Below are positions 36,106-46,427 of a stretch of 64,000 nt of DNA, piece by piece. Made by a program: the position numbers and the translations under genes. The stretch spans positions 1,191,212-1,255,211 of the forward strand of contig NW_019091356.1 of the NCBI RefSeq assembly GCF_001949145.1, written 5' to 3'. The notes under the pieces are model-generated. The model saw only the letters and a list, made by a program, of their open reading frames with translations. It did no database searches and was not told the origin of the DNA. Source of the DNA: Acanthaster planci. Lineage: Eukaryota; Echinodermata; Asteroidea; Valvatida; Acanthasteridae. Every line of letters starts with the position of its first letter. The stretch's first letter is position 1.

Positions 36106-38280
36106 GTCGGTTTAGGATGCAATGTTTCAAGCTCGCCTATATGATATGCAAGTGTCCGTAGGTTGTCAATTTTTAGGGTAGTTGTCGACATTAGCTAGCC
36201 TCGCCAATGTGTTGCACATCTGCGCACCACAATCGATGTGGCTTTTGTTGTAAATTGATTTCCAATACCATGCTGCACGGTTGATTTTATCGTCGCATGT
36301 TCGTTTGCCACAGTAAAATACTTAATAAAGGAACAGTATTCTGTGTAGCTTACTGGACAGAGGCAGAAAAACAATCCAGGAAAAACTTGAAAGATTATAA
36401 ATAGGATGGGGTCCTGTTCCACAGCTCTTATTTCATTCTAATTTGGAATTTGATTGTAATTTGGAGGGGAACGATGACCCGTCTTTAAAGCAGCATATTG
36501 CCGTGATTCTGGGCAATTTTAGGACATCATGATTTTATATTTAAAAAAAAACTGGTGCAGTTGCTTAGCATCATTTCACTCCATGGGTAAAACCAATTCA
36601 TCTGACAGCAACAAGGGGATTTAATCGGCTTAATTAGTGTACCGACTATGTGTCCTCGAGATGTAACGTTTAGTTTGGAGTAAAGTTTTTAAATGAAAAG
36701 AACTTACTTTGGTATTTCTATAGTTGAACAATTTCAAAAGGGACTTCGGAAGACTTCCCATTCCCCACCCCCACATACAGCCCCCCCCCCCACCGTCAGC
36801 ACACGGTTTTTCACATAATGCCGCGGCCTTGATGGTGTTTCATATTGCCTATATAGCTATAGAGGGCGGGCTCTATTATAAACGCAAACAAGACGAATTT
36901 AGCCAGCGAGCTCGCAACCAACAGACTTTCTGAGGTGATATCATAGGCCTTTGAGAGAAATTGTTGAGGTAGGCCTACACAGAGTGTCTTTATCTTTTAC
37001 AAATTTTGTGTCTTTTTTAATGAAAGAGTGAGAAACTGACGGTAATTTCATCTAGCCATCGATTGTCGAGGAATTTACCGCAAGGTCCAAGGAAAAGTGG
37101 TAGGCTCCGTATGCCTAGATTTATTCACGAAATACATTTGATACAGGCAGTCGACAGTGATGCTTTTTTTGTCGTCTGCTCAGCTCAGCTTGAACGTGTG
37201 TGTTGAATGTTCACATTTGTAAATGTGTATTGTGTCAAGTGAGTGGACAAACTGTGTCTCATCCAAATAGCATAAAAACTAGTTCGTGGATCCATTAATT
37301 TGCATGATTTTTAGACGTGTTAGGCAGAAAGAATTCCACGTTTTTATATCGATATACAAACATCATTTGATATGTTTGATCTGTTAGACCATGGAGGTAA
37401 CAATCTTAACTTACAGGTCAGATAGGCCTAGGCCTACTTGATAAGTAAACACTTCAATAGTTTCCTTGCTAAATCTGACATTTTAGGACATGTTGCCCTT
37501 TTCTGATGGCGGATATCATCTAGGCCTACTTTGGGCCATGAGAATAGAAGTTGTAGATTTGCATCCTAACAATTTCAAAACACATGAGGCAGTTTTTCAT
37601 TTTTCATTAACGCTCCTTTGGTTTTACAGCAGAAATATGCACAAGTGCCCAAGGTCACTCTCTTGCATGTTGGTGCAGTGCACAACATGACACAGCTGTG
37701 CTTCTTTGAGGTGTTTACCAAGAGACCCAAAGAGCAACTTCAGCATAGGAGGGTTAATTTCTTTCAGCCTCTAAGTACCGACACTTGTCCAGTGTTATAC
37801 TGCCAAACTACTGTTAGAGGCACTCGCTGTATCCAAAGTCTATTCGTGAGTGGAATCACCTCAACCAAGACCTACGCATCTCCCCCGATGTCAAGAGTTT
37901 TAAAGCCAAGATAGAGGCCATCAACATCAAGACGCTGACTTCAAAGGCTCACTTCAATATTTAATCACGACTTTGCACATGACCCCCCCCCAACGTATGC
38001 GACAACCAGCAATGGTGTTTGTACGTGAATGGACAGATACAGATACATTTTTCAAGGACTATTTTTTTGAAATTGTTACTTAGTACTACTAGTACCGTCC
38101 TCATTTTTTTTTCAGTTTGCAGCACCTGTGGTCAACCTTGTTCAGAAACAGAAGTTGCCAGAAATACCTCTGGCAGCTAACGTACACTCAGACTCATACA
38201 CCGGACCTTTATGGTAGCATGCAGTCCCTTTAGATTTGAAGGGTGAAAAGCACTCTTTCTGGGCATCAAGGACTGTAGCC
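36106..38280. other. Divergent spacer between the SV2-like and F-box genes
   Basis: Contains the divergent 5' regions of the minus-strand SV2-like gene and the plus-strand F-box gene. Several AGGCCTA motifs (36971, 37425-37435, 37520) and C/G runs occur, plus a LINE remnant at 37818-37964. No TATA box is placed with confidence. Confidence 0.45.
37818..37964 (+). mobile_element. 3' end of a non-LTR retrotransposon ORF2 (fragment)
   Basis: A 48-codon frame, RHSLYPKSIREWNHLNQDL... DVKSFKAKIEAI, ending in TAA at 37962-37964. The R-x-W-N-x-L followed by FK-x-x-I pattern is the typical C-terminus of the reverse transcriptase ORF in Jockey/CR1/RTE-type LINEs. The frame is closed upstream by TAG at 37815, so it is a dead fragment. 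Confidence 0.6.
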
Positions 38281-40306
38281 ATGGCAACGGACAATGGTGC
38301 AGATTTGCCTTGCCTCCCAGATGAGATCGTTCTGTACCATGTTCTGCCGCTGCTCTCCATCCGCGAAGTGATTTCGTGTAAGCTGATATGCAAGAAATGG
38401 CGCCGCCTCGTGACGAGCTACATCAAGAGGCTAAGGGTTGTTGACCTGTCACCCTGGGATTGCATGGTGACGGAGGACCTCCTCCTAGGCATTGTGAAAT
38501 ACGCATCCAGTGTGAGGGAGCTGAGGTGATTACTTGACGTGAATTGACGTAAATCCAGTTTTGTGTGCTAAACTAGAACCAGTCGTGGGAAAGAAATGAC
38601 CAATTGCATTTTGGATGGAATGTAATTTTCACCAAGCAACTGTCTCCAGTGCTTCACCAATATCTGTGCTTAAATGGCATCATGAAATTGGCCCCTGGAG
38701 TCTATTATCGAGAAGTCATAATTTCTTGTGTTCATGAGCAAGATATAGTACAGCAATTCCTTTTAACTGTATTTCTTAGTTTCTGGAAAGAATTGCATGA
38801 GTTTGGAACACTGAGATGTTTTGCATACAGGCTGTCACAAATTTGCATAAAATCTGGTACACCAAGTTCTTTAAATTCATGTGAACATAACAATTTGAAT
38901 TTTCCATTCTCCACTGCAGCTGTACCTCGTGATTCAGGGCAAGCTTTTGTTTGGTTACATAAGAGACGCCTTGCACCAATACACTGTTTTCAATGGATAA
39001 GGGCACAACGGAACCAGTCCATTCCAGAGATGGTGGTCGCTATGTAAAAATTTGCCTCGAATCATGAGGTACAGCAACTTTGTCTTTAGTCTGGGGAACT
39101 CAGATTGTTATGTTTATGTCCAATCAGAAAACTCAGTGTACCAGACTTTATTCAAATGTAACTCGTGAAAGGCTTGTTCTCTGTGCATGAAGATTAGACG
39201 GCTGTTGGCGTGCCGTGAGGGATGGAGCTGTTCTCACCATTGCCAGTGTGTGTCACAAGCTAAGAGTCTTCACTGCCTATAAATGCGGGAACTTAACAGA
39301 TTTTGCTGTGGTATCGATGGCGGAGAAATGCCCTGATCTAGAGGAAGTAGACCTGAGCAGTTGCTACGGGGTGAGTCTGTACTTTGCAGTCAAGCTATCA
39401 AGTCACCATGGTCAAGTCTCAACTCACTCAAGTCAAGTCTAAAGTCACTCTGCTTTAGTTTCTAGACACTCTGTTTAAATGCCAGACGGAAGTCTTGTGA
39501 TGTGTGAAGTCAGTCTGGTCAAGTATTGAAGTATCCTCAGATGCGTTTTACTCAGTCGTGGATCTATTACAAATTCCTGTCTCTTAGATAACGGATGAAG
39601 CGCTTTGTGGTTTGGCAGACCACGCCAAGAACCTGAAGGAGCTACATGTCAGCAGTGTGTATGGTGTGACAGACTTTGGTGTCAGCCAGCTGGCCTTCAA
39701 GTGCCATCACTTGCAGAGCCTCGATGTGAGTTACTGCTACAGGGTCAGCAACTTTGGGCTACAGGGCTTCTTAGATAAACAAGCAGGGCTCGCCTTGACT
39801 GAACTACGAATAAAGGATTGTGTCAAGGTAAGCTGCAGGGATGCCAAGTTTCTGCCTTGTTTCTTTTTTGTGTGCATGTAGTTGTTAGTACTTCCAACTC
39901 GCGGCACAAGACGTCATAGTAGACAGTGGATATGCTTGTCACTCTCTCGTGTCAGTGCCATGTTATGGAAGATTTGAACTTTCAGTCTGCATCATTGTGG
40001 CTTTCAACTTCCATAGGATTGAAAGTTTTCAACTTTAATAAAACCTTTGCTTAAAACCTTGACTGAAAGCCAGTTTCTAGCCTGTTAACCATACGGTTAA
40101 CGCAATTTTTTTGGTCCTTTTTCACCTTACTGCGGCCAAAGCTCAGAATATGCCCCAAGACATTAATTACCATGGCGCCCTCCATTGATCATGCATAGGG
40201 GCAATGGCATGATGACTTTTTCCTTTGATTCTTCCCCTTCAAGGTCACACAACCCATCATATTTAAACTTATGCAAGCTGGTGTGGCAGTCAACAACATG
40301 TTCTGA
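38281..40306 (+). CDS. Short F-box / leucine-rich-repeat protein (FBXL-like)
   Basis: Four exons, 38281-38525, 39193-39370, 39588-39827 and 40244-40306 (stop TGA 40304-40306), give 241 aa in phase. The start ATG at 38281 is in a good context (GCCATGG); an in-frame ATG also lies at 38236. Residues 9-45 form an F-box (LPDEIVLYHVLPLLSIREV, CKLICKKWRRLV), the Skp1-binding motif of SCF ubiquitin ligases. Residues 75-230 are cysteine-type LRRs (VCHKLRVFTAYKCGNLTD, CPDLEEVDLSSCYGVTD-like, CHHLQSLDVSYCYRVSNFG). It would act as a substrate adaptor; the substrate is unknown. It is shorter than most FBXL proteins. The final 20-residue exon has a long pyrimidine tract before it but little conservation. 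Confidence 0.82.
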
Positions 40307-41666
40307 TCATCCAGAGAAGTACTGTCCATGTCTAACATTGAAGCGAGCAGGCCTGAAGGGATCCAGGTGGTTCCCTGAAGCCTAGTAGGGCGAGTACCAA
40401 GCGTGCCATACAGGACCACAGCATCACTGGTTGCCGGACTGTGGTGCACACTCCTCTTCGAAATATGGCCTAGCGACCCACAGCTTGACCCAAGTTGGTC
40501 TACAGGTGCATTGTACAGAGATTGGTGTCTAACCACAGTCACACGTCTTGCTGTGTGACTTGCATGGAGACTCTATGGAAGTATTGCCCGTGTATCTACA
40601 GCACTGGTTTTGAGTGAAATAAAATGCTAACTGATAACCCTGAACAGTGTGATAGTCAAGTACCTTTCCATGAGTTATACAACACTAGGGATAGGGGATA
40701 ACCAGTGTAATCAACCCCCCCCACACTTTTTAAGTCATTTACTATGCCGTCCCTTGGCTTACACCACTGACTTCATGATCTCACCCGGGATGGAGGCCAT
40801 GCATCCCCTCCACAAGAAGAAATCTCCGCCCACAGTCCCGGGATATGGTCAATGAAGAACAAGTTAACCAGCAAGTCCAAATTAAGCATGTTGTACACAG
40901 CCACTAAGCCATGGTCATCTCAAATTCTTTTTTACAGAAGCACGTCAGTTCTTGTTCAGAATAAGTACAAGGGACGGGTAATTTTTTCACAAAAATCACT
41001 TTTTCAAGACCAACTGTAACTCCAGAAAATCTTTGTTATTGAGAAGTGGTACCAAATGTGTAATAATATCTGTTTATGTTTATTTGTTTATGAAAACAAG
41101 GCTACCACATGGTGAAGAAATAATGGAAGATTGGCTTTGAAGTCTGTTCCATAAAACATTTCATAGTCTGGAATTTCCTTTTCAGAATTGTTGGCAGTAT
41201 AATTGCAAGATAAATTGGTATGCATTTTATCAGGTTTGAGACATTCTTCCGAAGAGTGAATTTTAACGAAATTTTACGTCCTGGAGACAACTTTCTGTTG
41301 TAAGCTGAATTTTTATTTTTTTTTATAAATCAAAGAAATAATAACAGACGAGAAAATGTATCCTTTGTTTTGTGCCTTTCTTTGCTTGATTTGTAAATTA
41401 ACAATATATTAAAAGTGAGCAATACTTGTTTATACTAATGTAAAAAATATTAAATTTAATATCGAAAATGAATTTCAGTCTACAGTTTCAAAGAGCCCAT
41501 CTAATTTCCAAATATCAGTGAATATTTGCCCACCCTGAGCCATTTCTTAAAAAAAAACCAAGGCTTCCCTTGTGCTCTTATAATAATGCACGGCAAGTTT
41601 GCTATCACCTGAAATCCCGTCACAAATGTTTGCATTAGCTTCCAAATAAACCCTGGTAACGTGGAA
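40307..41666. other. Convergent 3' spacer
   Basis: 3' flanks of the F-box gene (+) and RPE (-). AT-rich, with a minus-strand AATAAA at 41312-41317, about 350 bases past the RPE stop. Nothing else recognised. Confidence 0.5.
40618..40623 (+). promoter_or_regulatory. Poly(A) signal for the F-box gene
   Basis: AATAAA 312 bases after the stop at 40306, followed by GT-rich sequence (CAGTGTGATAGTC). It lies before the convergent RPE gene. Confidence 0.5.
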
Positions 41667-44600
41667 CTATCTGTGTAAATTGGCTTGCTCGATGCGTTCA
41701 TTGACGGCACTGCGCAGAGTGTGTATGACTTGTCGTTGGTTGTCGCTCTTCATGATGGCGCTCCCTGATACGATCATGTTGGCCCCTGCCTGTCAGGACA
41801 AAAAGACGAAGGGGAACAAGTCCTTGCAATCTTTAGCAAAATGAAATATCAAAGGGGGGGGTGGCTTGATTGAGTCCAACTTGTGGTCTAAGGCAGCAAA
41901 ATGGGATGACCATGCGATTCAAAAGCTGGGAAAGTAGGGTCAGGGTTAGACTTGTCTTGAGTCTAGGGACTAACGTAATGCTGACTCCATTTAGGATTCT
42001 TCAGTAACTTTATTTCAGGATCATCTTTTACTTACACCTAGTCTGAGTGATCTCAGGAAGTCAACCCTCCCTGACTCGACTCGTAACCTTCAATTTCACT
42101 GCCACCACTATTTATGCTGAATAACTGTGACATCCTTTTCTCCAGACTACGAGTTCATTAGTATGTGCCCCTGTGAACAACTTGGAAATATCAAATTCCA
42201 CTTAGCACGAGATGACCACAATTCCAACAACCCAGATAATATTGACCAGTCTGAGGACTGACCTTTGCGACTGCATCAATGGTCGCTGGGCCCACTCCAC
42301 CATCCACTTCTATGTCCAGTGACTGGTACCTGTTTCTTAGCTGCTCCACCTTAAAAAAAAACAGAGACCAACCATTGGTCAACATGTTAAGGAGCCTCTA
42401 GTGCATTTTAAAAAAATTTATTTGTGACATATTTAGCGGGATTCGAACCCCTGTCCTCTGTAACACTGTACAGATTCTCTACCATCTAAGTCATCAACCC
42501 TGTTGGTTATCTCTCAAATGATCAACATATTTGTTCATGGATACTAGAATGGGGCTACAGTGCCATCACCCGGTGGGACAGATCATGCCAAGAATCAAGA
42601 TGCTAGTAACATTGCCCATGCCGGTAACCCGGGAATGACCATCAAATATCTCTCAACGGATGCCTCTTGTTTTAACAAGTCATCAAATAACCATCAAGAT
42701 TTAAGAATCCTCTTATCGGCTCCCACGGAGAATTGTTCTACGTAGCTTCTGTTTAATATCGAGAAAAGATAAGAAAGATCTGATTGTAGTGTTTCAGCCG
42801 CCTCCAAAAGTCTCGCCCACGTCTGTGAGTGAAGATGAAGGTCTCTCTCTAGATTTGATTAAAAGCCATACAAATTATCTATTTCTTCTTCTGTTACCTT
42901 GGACATCATGTCTTCCATGAACTTTTGCCCTCCGAATCCTGGCTCCACCGTCATCACCAGTATCATGTCTGCATCTTCCACATAAGGGAAGACCACTTCC
43001 ACGGGGGTTGCTGGCTTGATACCAATTCCTGCCTGGGTGGAGAAAAAAATGGATCCGAGTTAAGAATTACACCCACAGTAAACAAGTCACTTTCTGTGTT
43101 TTAGATTGAGAGAAAAAACGTCAGCAAAACTTATCAATGAATCGAGCTGCATCCTGAACAGATAAAAAATCCATGGGATGTTTCATTTTGGTCTTCGCAG
43201 TTCAAAGTTTGTACAGTTAAATAAAAAAAAAAAAACAATTTTGGTTGGAGCAGAGAGCAGTTAGGGACAGATTGGATGGCATGGGAAGGGAAATTTTAAA
43301 AATCTGTTTCTTCGTGGTAAGTTTTATCCAAAGAGAGGGCTTGTGGTAACACTGTGTGGATAAATCTCTTGTTGGAAGAGGTATGGTTCTGAAAAGAACC
43401 AGTGAGTGTGTACACTGGTCAAAACATCAGGTACACACAGGACGACCACAGCACACTGGTCGAAATGTCAAGTACACACTCGCCAGTTCTTATCAGAACC
43501 GTACCTCTTCGAAAAAGAGATCTATCCACATAGTATTACCACAAGCCTTCTCTTAGTCTATCTCCATCACGCAAAGCTTCAAGTTTTATCGAGTTTTATC
43601 CGGCAAATTCACAAACAGTACACTTACATGTAGAAAGGTGCTCAACGTGTTATTTCTACATGGAATAAGACGAGTCACTCAAAGATAGCCCAAAGAAAGA
43701 GGGGGGAGGAGACTAGAAAGGGTAGGAGGAGGGATGTGAACTTGAGCCAGACCTTCATGCCTGCTTCTTTGATGAGTCTGATGACATCTTTGGGTCTGTC
43801 TGTTGCCTCGATATGGAATGTGTACTGGTTGGCGCCTGCCTCTGCCATTGGTTGAATCCACTGGAAAAAAATCACAGAAAATGATCCATATACTGACATA
43901 CATATGTGCAAGGTATTGTGGGAACTATACTCTGAAGTATTACCAATTCTGCCTGCTCCGCGTGTTAATGCTTTTGAATGAAATCGAATGATCCTTGAAA
44001 AGTTCATGAATCCTCACTTAATGGTTTCTTGCGATTTCTTTTCATGTCAAATAAAAACAAATGCTTTTCATGGTTACCTTCTCTGGATTTGCCACCATCA
44101 TGTGCATATCTGAGGGAAACAAAAAGGATTAAGTTATATCATTATTATTATTAATAATTATTCTGGTAATGACACAAGGGATTCCTCAAAAGCTCCCTGG
44201 GCAATGTAGCTTGCAAGCCTGAGGAAACCTGTAGAGAGGAGACAGTGAGAAGCAGTTACAGTTTTAGTGGTGGGAGGAAAACCCCAGGGGAATATTCTGG
44301 GTAAAACCCACGCAATCAGGTATAGGGACTGAAAACCCAATCTACTTGTGGATTGAGCCAGGATTCGAACCTGGACTGCAGAGGTGGAAGGCAAGGAAAG
44401 AACCACTGTGCCAACCTGACTCCCCCAAGTCGCATGTAACCATTTGACATACTCGGAACATTTTACATGTATTTGTTTAGAGCTGTAAAACTCCCAGATG
44501 GAGGAAACAGGGAATGAGTGAAAACCTGTTGACTTTAACTCATTTTATTAAAAAAATGGGCCGAATGGATGATATCTTTTGGCAGAAAATCAGCTGATGT

Positions 44601-45426
44601 GTAACAATCTATCGTCATTTCATTTGCAAATATGTCAAGAGTTTATTCTCTCTGTTGACTCTTTGAGACCTGACATTCAATACTTGTTGCCATGCCAACC
44701 TACCAAAGAAAGCTGTCTTCACTTTCTGTCTGAGACACTGCACCATTGGGTGACCAAATGTGATGTTAGGCACAAAATTCCTGCCCCGAAAGAGGAGAAA
44801 AAAAGTAAACAAGGACAAGGTTATACACGAACTATTTGATGTAGTTGAAACTTTCTCATCAGTGAAAGAGGCCAAAAGCTCAAAATTGGTACATTCACCT
44901 GACTTCCTTGAGTTGGCATCTCTATCATGTCCACTGTATTCATGCCATTCACGTGTGCACATTCAGTTGAAACACAAATGTGATGTAATTCCAGCATCAC
45001 ATCAGTATGGAATTCCTAACCCCTTCCTTGGATTTTGTGAGAGGCACAGCACCACTGGCGGCGGAAGAGGGGGGCCTTCCCACTTTTTCGACTGGGGGGT
45101 CTGCCCTCGCACTTTTTGCAAGTCCTATAAATTGGTGGGGCTAAATGGATTGACCTATCAATGACTGATGCCTGATGGTCTAACAATTGGCACCCCTCCC
45201 ACTTTGAAAATCGTTCCATCGTTGGTGCACAGCGCCCTCTACAGGTAATGCACAGAGTAATTAAATTCAGACTGGAGCTACACTGCAAAAGTGCTTACCC
45301 GTCCATGACGTCCAAATGCAAGTAATCTGCCCCGCTGTCAAGCACACGTTGGCACTCATCAGCCAGTGAGGAGAGGTCGGAGTTCAGAATGGAAGGTCCA
45401 ATCTTACACTCGTAGTGAGCCGGCAT
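41667..45426 (-). CDS. RPE: Ribulose-phosphate 3-epimerase
   Basis: Cytosolic enzyme of the pentose phosphate pathway, interconverting D-ribulose 5-phosphate and D-xylulose 5-phosphate. Seven exons: 45426-45299, 44780-44704, 44109-44078, 43860-43753, 43032-42898, 42349-42263 and 41789-41667 (stop 41667-41669). They give 229 aa, matching the family length (human 228). Seen: [28 protein letters not shown] and DMHMMV (metal His/Asp/His), [34 protein letters not shown] (phosphate loop), [11 protein letters not shown] (catalytic Asp) and [10 protein letters not shown]. All metal and catalytic positions are present. The donor after exon 4 is AAG|GTCTGG, weak, but fixed by conservation and phase. 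Start ATG 45424-45426 gives [12 protein letters not shown], close to the usual N-terminus. The frame stays open upstream to the acceptor at 45457, so an extended start is possible. Confidence 0.95.
42425..42510 (-). repeat. tRNA-derived SINE head or tRNA-like pseudogene
   Basis: The minus strand shows an A box (TGACTTAGATGGTAGAG) and a perfect B box (GGTTCGAATCC, 42440-42450) at tRNA spacing, but the acceptor and anticodon stems do not pair. It lies in an RPE intron. Confidence 0.55.
43331..43555. mobile_element. Foldback MITE family E
   Basis: A 225-base imperfect palindrome. The left arm AGGGCTTGTGGTAACACTGT through GAAGAGGTATGGTTCTGA matches the inverted right arm CCGTACCTCTTCGAAAAAG through AGTATTACCACAAGCCTTCT. 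Arms are about 80-95 bases with a short middle around CACACAGGACGACCACAG. Non-coding, in an RPE intron. Confidence 0.72.
44266..44426 (-). mobile_element. tRNA-derived SINE, copy 2
   Basis: Best-preserved SINE. On the minus strand GGTTGGCACAGTGGTTC (A box) and CCAGGTTCGAATCCTGG (B box) are spaced as in a tRNA, followed by a tail containing TTTTACCCAGAATATTCC. It shares long blocks with 6154-6307. It lies in an RPE intron. Confidence 0.75.
45052..45227. mobile_element. MITE family D, copy 2 (inverted)
   Basis: Reverse-oriented match to 6887-7069: CCACTGGCGGCGGAAG, GCAAGTCCTATAAATTGG, GCCTGATGGTCTAACAATTG. Located in the first RPE intron. Confidence 0.72.
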
Positions 45427-45508
45427 CTTGTCCACTTTGCAGGTGTACAAATAACTCTGCAAACAAACATGTTGGTACTACTGGTAATAAAGATGAACAC
45501 AGAAATTG

Positions 45509-45580
45509 ACTGGAATGGGATTTGCACCTGCGGCATCCGGAATACCATACCGGTGCTCTATCAACTGAGCTATCCAACCC
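45509..45580 (-). repeat. tRNA-like sequence (pseudogene or SINE head)
   Basis: The minus strand begins GGGTTGGATAGCTCAGTTGA, with an intact D-arm/A box and a degenerate B box (GGTGCAAATCC). The acceptor stem does not close well, so it is unlikely to be a functional tRNA. Confidence 0.5.
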
Positions 45581-45940
45581 AAGTATGTTGGCAGGTTGGT
45601 GGCTCTTTAAGTTCCCATTTGTCAGTATCTTTGTTTGGGGGCACTAGCCAGAAGCCATTAACCCTGAATCACCATGTAGCCAGGGATACACCCCAATAAC
45701 ACGATACAACCTGCTAAGTGGTGAACAGGAATCATTCGAAGAGGATAGGCCTACAGCTTTTTCAACATGCTGGTACTCAGTTAGGCCCTATTTCCACACT
45801 GAAACACCTTTGTTGCAGTGTGAAAATTGGCAGTTTAACTTAACTGCATGATCAGACAGCAAATACAAGACAATCATCAAATATATGAATGTGCCGTCAC
45901 ACTGTCAGAAACTCCAAGAACTGTGGTGTGGGGTTCGTAC

Positions 45941-46027
45941 GTCGTCCGCCGTGCTACTTCGTGGCAGCGCGGCGGCGATAGTCGAACCCAGTTCGGGGGG
46001 TAAGTGCGACACTCTCGACTCTGTCAT
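45941..46027 (-). CDS. Possible upstream coding exon of RPE (N-terminal extension)
   Basis: In a GC-rich patch a minus-strand ATG (46025-46027) opens 29 codons (MTESRVSHLPPELGSTIAAA...) to a donor GAC|GTACGA at 45940, phase 0. The next exon's acceptor at 45457 is also phase 0, and ten further codons run in frame into the RPE start, with no stop between. This would add 39 residues. It may instead be 5' UTR that happens to be open; the extension has no family counterpart. Confidence 0.35.
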
Positions 46028-46184
46028 GGACGCACTGAAATAGGAAACACAAATTTAAATATGTAAAGCGAGATGGCTCTTTGTTTTCAACATCAGTGAT
46101 CTGTATAACTCACCGCTAAAACAAAAACATTCTACAAAATTTTCGCTTTAAAACGGCACGATCCTCCACTCTCTTTCTCACATA

Positions 46185-46422
46185 GGCCGTTTTCCAACTT
46201 AATTCGGCTCCGTCTCAGGCTTCAACTATTTTTTAACTAGCTGACTTTGAAGCTGTAAGCGCACTAATTAGTTTAATAGTGCCACGAAACATCAAATAAG
46301 ATGCAAGAGAGCCAGAAATTAAAGTAATCCAATTTGATCTAAACGCTTCAGGCCCACAATCGGGGATTGATTTTGGGAACGAAGCCTGAGATGGAGCCCA
46401 AGTCGAGTATTGGAAAAGGCCC
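46185..46422. mobile_element. MITE family C, second full-length copy
   Basis: A 238-base element. Ends GGCCGTTTTCCAACTTAATTC and AGTCGAGTATTGGAAAAGGCC are inverted repeats, and the interior matches 33812-34042 closely. It sits about 160 bases upstream of the possible RPE 5' exon. Confidence 0.82.
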
Positions 46423-46427
46423 ATAAG

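Noticed and set aside
42425-45580. Possible functional tRNA genes at 42425-42510 and 45509-45580
   Set aside because: A and B boxes are present but acceptor and anticodon stems do not pair, so they were called SINE heads or pseudogenes.
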